From Trogon surrucura (Eukaryota; Chordata; Aves; Trogoniformes; Trogonidae): DNA of 64,000 nucleotides. Location: NCBI GenBank assembly GCA_020746105.1, contig CM036642.1, forward strand, positions 2,139,501 to 2,203,500, read 5' to 3'. Shown here piece after piece: positions 60,640 through 64,000 of the stretch. Position numbers and translations under genes: made by a program. Within the stretch, counting starts at the first letter, position 1, and every line of letters begins with the position of its first letter. The notes under the pieces were generated by a model, which searched no databases, was not told where the DNA came from, and worked only from the letters and a program-made list of their open reading frames with translations.

Positions 60640-60760
60640 ACCCCCCGTACATCTCGGACGCGAAGAGCACCGGGGTGCCGGTGGGGCAGAAGGGCATCCT
60701 GCTGTGCGAAGCCTCCGCCGTGCCCTCCGCTGACTTCCAGTGGTACAAAGATGACAAGCG
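60640..60760 (+). CDS. NTM: Neurotrimin exon, first half of Ig domain 3
   Basis: This 121-nt exon encodes the first half of the third Ig domain: (Y)[18 protein letters not shown], then [20 protein letters not shown]. The B-strand Cys is at 60705 and the core Trp at 60741. The acceptor is TTTTTCCCCACAG and the donor GACAAGCG|GTAAGAG. It enters in phase 1 and leaves in phase 2; the split codon CG|G gives Arg across the 250-bp intron. Reading through the donor would give an immediate stop (AAG CGG TAA), so retention of this short intron would truncate the protein inside Ig3. Family wording ([24 protein letters not shown]) fits neurotrimin. Confidence 0.97.
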
Positions 60761-61010
60761 GTAAGAGCTTGGGGGGAACACATCGAAAACCGACGAGGAG
60801 CGGTTAAGGGGCTGGATTTTTGCGGGATCCTCTGTAAGACAGGGTGAGCCCAAGAGGACACGGCGAGTCTCAGCCGTCAGAGCCCGGCCGAGGCGATAAC
60901 GGGGCAACCGACCCCTCCCGGGAGGAATTAGCAAAGGGAGGGGTGGAGGGAGGGAAACGGGAGTTTGGGGCAGCTCCCCGTGACGCTCTTTGCTTTTGAC
61001 TTGTTGCCAG
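60761..61010 (+). other. NTM: NTM 250-bp intron inside Ig3
   Basis: This 250-bp intron, from GTAAGAG to TTGTTGCCAG, splits an Arg codon in phase 2. It is GC-rich with no visible repeat. Its retention would stop translation at the first intronic codon. Confidence 0.95.
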
Positions 61011-61162
61011 GCTGGCTGAAGGGCAGAAAGGCCTGAAAGTGGAGAACAAAGCCTTCTTCTCCAGACTGACTTTCTTCAACGTCTCCGAGCAGGACTATGG
61101 CAACTACACCTGCGTCGCCTCCAACCAGCTAGGAAACACCAACGCCAGCATGATCCTCTACG
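61011..61162 (+). CDS. NTM: Neurotrimin exon, second half of Ig domain 3
   Basis: This 152-nt exon completes Ig3: [19 protein letters not shown], then [19 protein letters not shown] and [12 protein letters not shown]. The F-strand Cys (YTC) is at 61111. Three N-glycosylation sequons are visible: NVS (61078), NYT (61102) and NAS (61141), which is typical of the heavily glycosylated IgLON Ig3. The acceptor is CTTGTTGCCAG and the donor CTACG|GTGAGT. The exit phase is 1, leaving a single G that must be completed by whichever C-terminal exon is used. Retention of the following intron would add only Gly-Glu and stop (TAG at 61167-61169). Confidence 0.97.
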
Positions 61163-62994
61163 GTGAGTAGCGCCGCGGCCGAACGGCGAGAGGCCAGTTT
61201 TGTCTTTCGGGGGAGAGGCGTGTTTGGGGCTCATCCTTTTCGCACCAGTGAGCCCGGGGAAAGCGCGAAAGCCTCCGAGGGTAGTGAATTGCTTGGGTTG
61301 TGAGCGCCCTGCCGCAGAGAGGGGTTCGTTGCTGCGTTCGGGGTCTGCCGTCTGCGCAAAGTTAGGACTTGGCTGTCAGCATCTTCGTGCTCTGATGACT
61401 ACCTCAGAGAGGTGTTGTTGCAAGGCATCCTGCCGCGTCAGACAGCGGGAGGCGAGACAGGGCTCCGGGTCGTCGCGTAACGTGTCCCAGTCCAGTCCCG
61501 GGATAAATGGTCCCCGAGGCTCTACAGCTTTCCCTGTCGGGTTTTCTGCCTCTGCCATGCAGAGGTGTTCTTAGCGATGGAGCCGGAAGGAGCAGAGGGC
61601 GTGGAGGAGGATCAACTTTGTCCCCTTGTCAAAGAAGCAGCGCAACTGTCTTTCCGCTCGGGCAGTTGAGTTCTCCCTGGCCCGGGAACGGTGTAACGGC
61701 AACCGGCCTCCATCCTCCAACACCATAGCGTGTCGCTGTGTCATTTTTCTCTTCTGTCCTTACCTATTTGGGAGTAGTTGAGCCCACTGGTCCAAGCGAA
61801 GCTTCGCGTCCCCGGCGTGCCTCACCTTTCTTTCAGTGCCGGGTGCTGTCGGTCCGGAGGCGAGCGGAGGGGGAGAGGAGTCTTCCTCATCCCCGGATCC
61901 CTCGGCGGCCAGGCCAGGAGCTCATCTTGGATGTTAATGAGCCTAACGACCCTTAGTTCCCCAAAAATGTCCACGGTGTCAGTGATGAATGGTAACGGCC
62001 TTACCTGCCTGTTGCCTAGGGACTATCTCTGTTTCCCAGCAGCCCGCTCGGTTCATCGGGATCCCCAGCAACCCCATTTTTTAGGGCGCCAGACCCTCGC
62101 GGCAGCACAGACCCGCTCGCGGCCGGTTCCGTGCCGAGCACCCGAGCTGCTCGTACACCCTTAGCTCAGACATTATTGGCTCCCTAAGGGTTTATGAGGT
62201 TCAAATCCTAATAAGCGTGGCACCTCGCTTTGCCCTCCTTTAATGGAGGTAGAAAAAGGCTCCCAAAGGTCAAGATGACTTCTGTCTGCTGATGGCTCCA
62301 TGAGAGCCGCTTGTTCGTTGGTCCGTACGCCACGAGCGATGTGTCGTAGAGCACGTGCCACAGTGGCAGAGACATCTACATGTCTTTTATGACCCCTCCC
62401 TCAGCGTTATCGGTCTTGCTATGCGTTCCACCGGGGAATGAAAGGGGAGTCCTACGATACTCCTAATTTCCATAAAGCCATGTCCATGTAAAGCTCCTTT
62501 CCATCTTTATTCGTGGAGTTTGCTCAGCGGGGTGACGGCTCCCCAGGCCACAGACCCGAGGGGACCATGCCACAGAGAGGTCACCTGTAATTAGTAGCCA
62601 CGCCCTGAGCCCTGCACAGCTACCGTCGAGCATCCTCGGGCCGAGCTCCGTGGTCCCTAAGCAACGGGCACTTGGGAGATTAAAGTGTCTTTAATTATCG
62701 TAATGAAAGATGACAGGGATGTCGTAGGTGCTTTCTGATTCGCGTATGGGGACAGCAAACTTGGCTGCACACCCCTAGGTTCAGGGCTGGTCTGGGCCAG
62801 TGCCTCGATCTTCCCAAACAGGCAAATGCTCGTCCCAGAGGAGAGGGGCACAATTTGGGCTGCACAAGCCCCCTCGGTCCCTTTCCTACTCACATTCCCC
62901 GGCCCAGCGTCGAGATCGGGCCGAGCGAAACCCCTCGAGCCCGTGCTTTCCACTGCCCTTTTGCCTAAACTTTCCCTTGTTCTTTAATTTTTAG
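61163..62994 (+). other. NTM: NTM intron before the microexon
   Basis: This 1.8-kb intron lies between the Ig3 exon and the 33-nt microexon. It contains a weak exon-like stretch at 61913-61956 (see findings). No repeat is recognised. The rest is GC-rich unique sequence. Confidence 0.85.
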
Positions 62995-63027
62995 AAGAGA
63001 CAACTACCGCCCTGACACCCTGGAAAG
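62995..63027 (+). CDS. NTM: Neurotrimin 33-nt alternative microexon (EETTTALTPWK)
   Basis: This is a 33-nt microexon preceded by a T-rich tract (CTTGTTCTTTAATTTTTAG) and followed by AAAG|GTCAGT. It is phase 1 at both ends, so it can be included or skipped without shifting the frame. The split G of the Ig3 exon plus AA gives Glu, and the insert reads EETTTALTPWK. Human NTM isoforms carry a very similar insert (TTALTPWK) between Ig3 and the GPI-signal segment, and I recall the same residues in chicken CEPU-1. The peptide lengthens the juxtamembrane stalk and is rich in Thr, so it may be O-glycosylated (inference). Exon identity is based on remembered homologues plus splice signals seen here. 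Confidence 0.9.
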
Positions 63028-64000
63028 GTCAGTAATCCGGGGGCCTCCCCGACACCAGCGCTCCCCCCGCCCCATTTCCCTGTCCGGCTACCGCCCCGGC
63101 GAGAGCCCCGGCTCCCTCCACCTCAACCTCCCGCCCCAACACCCGCTCCTGCAGGTTTAGCGCCGCACCAGGGCTTTTTGCTGCTCTCTGGCCACCCTTC
63201 TGTCCTGTCTTTTGCGTCCTGTGCCCTCTGCATGCCTAGTTCTCCGCTCCCTCCCCATAGCTGGCCCGCCGACGGGGACATCTCCGGGGGCTAGTTTCCC
63301 AGTGTTGCTGTGTAGATGAGTTTTGGGCAGGTTATTCGTTCTCTGAGCTGCTTTCCGTGCCTTTATTCCGCGCTGTGGGAGGGGAAAGGAGGCGATCTCT
63401 CTCTGTGGTGGTATCTTCTCATCCGGCTGGCTCAGCGCTGTCTTGATTTTGGAGCTCTGTACCTGGTTGGACTTCATTTGCGATTCATAGAGCGACCAAC
63501 CTGTGGGGCAGCTCGGACACACAGGGAGGCGGCACGGAGATTATGGTATCTCCATCTCTGCCAGTGCGTACTGCGGGGCGGTCAAGGCACCAGGCGTCCC
63601 AGTGTCAAGGGTTTTTCCCGGCTTTGGGGTGTTTTGGTGAAAGCCAATGGATCGAATGCCCTCCCCATCCTTGCCCACAGTGAGAGCTCTGAGCTCCTCG
63701 GCTGTAGCAGTTTCTAAAGGCGTGGAGGGACTCGGTTCTTCTTCACCACCCTCCTCCTGCCATCTCATTCTTCTCTAGACAGTCAGGCCCGCGGGCAGAG
63801 CGCGTCGTCAGCCTTGAGCTCCTCCAGGGAGGGGGCGAAGCACCGAGTCCCGCCGGCAGGCTCTCTGCTGGGCAGGCAGGCGGTTGTCGTGCCCCCCCAC
63901 CCCAAGGAGGACAAGTAGGGATGTCACTAGGGCGAGCAGAGCGTGGGCAGCGTCGGGCGAAAGCTCTCCCCTGCCTCGCGAGGTGGAAACTCGGGCAAAA
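63028..64000 (+). other. NTM: NTM 3' alternative-splicing region, GPI exon not reached
   Basis: Downstream of the microexon I looked for the usual last exon (GPGAV..., a hydrophobic GPI-attachment signal and stop) and did not find it, so it should lie beyond the window. The only exon-like segment is the candidate secreted terminus at 63779-63918. The stretch 63028-63778 is otherwise featureless and GC-rich. Confidence 0.75.
63779..63918 (+). CDS. NTM: Candidate alternative 3' exon giving a secreted neurotrimin
   Basis: A long pyrimidine tract (63738-63776) ends in CTCTAG at 63778. The following DNA is open in exactly the phase needed after either the Ig3 exon or the microexon: G|AC gives Asp, then 45 codons from SQARGQSASSALSSSREG to PPHPKEDK and TAG at 63916. 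The tail is rich in Ser, Arg, Pro and Gly, and ends in charged residues. It lacks the small-residue omega site and hydrophobic C-terminus of a GPI signal, so the product would be secreted. A secreted chicken isoform, CEPU-Se, made by an alternative insert exon between Ig3 and the GPI signal, has been reported; this may be that exon, but I cannot compare sequences. A chance open frame of this length in GC-rich DNA is possible. The exon's 3' end is not determined. Confidence 0.42.

Noticed and set aside
63028-64000. GPI-signal terminal exon (GPGAV...)
   Set aside because: Searched by eye in the correct phase and not found; presumably beyond the window.

Overview
This window is vertebrate, almost certainly avian, genomic DNA. 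It lies inside one large plus-strand gene, neurotrimin (NTM; CEPU-1 in chicken), a member of the IgLON family of GPI-anchored neuronal Ig-superfamily adhesion proteins. Five constitutive coding exons are readable with canonical splice sites and matching phases: 32117-32349, 47822-47947, 59846-59980, 60640-60760 and 61011-61162. Together they encode most of Ig1 and all of Ig2 and Ig3. The joined protein has the NTM-specific WCLDP motif in Ig1 and matches what I remember of chicken CEPU-1 almost residue for residue. The avian assignment rests on that match, on CR1 LINE fragments, and on high GC and CpG typical of a bird microchromosome. The species cannot be fixed from the sequence.

Layout. Positions 1-32116 are the end of a very long first intron; the signal-peptide exon is upstream of the window. 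They hold an extreme polypyrimidine/minisatellite block (about 240-1090), a duplicated ancient element (13109-13238 and 14874-15003), a composite tRNA-like/CR1 SINE (19891-20046, minus) and scattered AT-rich blocks that look like conserved noncoding elements. Positions 32350-47821 are the next intron, with a MIR SINE, an RFX X-box/TAATG motif cluster and two CR1 fragments. Positions 47948-59845 are the following intron, with several homeodomain-site-rich AT blocks in GC-rich surroundings and a CpG-dense patch. The last 4 kb carry the Ig2/Ig3 exons close together and then the alternatively spliced C-terminal region.

The most interesting part is that 3' region. A 33-nt phase-1/phase-1 microexon (62995-63027) encodes EETTTALTPWK, the linker insert known from NTM/CEPU-1 isoforms. 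Further on, 63779-63918 is a previously unlabelled candidate exon: a strong polypyrimidine tract and AG, then 46 codons open in exactly the required phase, ending in TAG, hydrophilic and without a GPI signal. It would make a secreted protein and is a good candidate for the insert exon behind the reported secreted isoform CEPU-Se. The normal GPI-signal exon is not visible and should lie beyond position 64000.

No other protein-coding gene, rRNA, CRISPR or intact tRNA gene is supported. The many long open frames are chance products of GC-rich or simple-repeat DNA.
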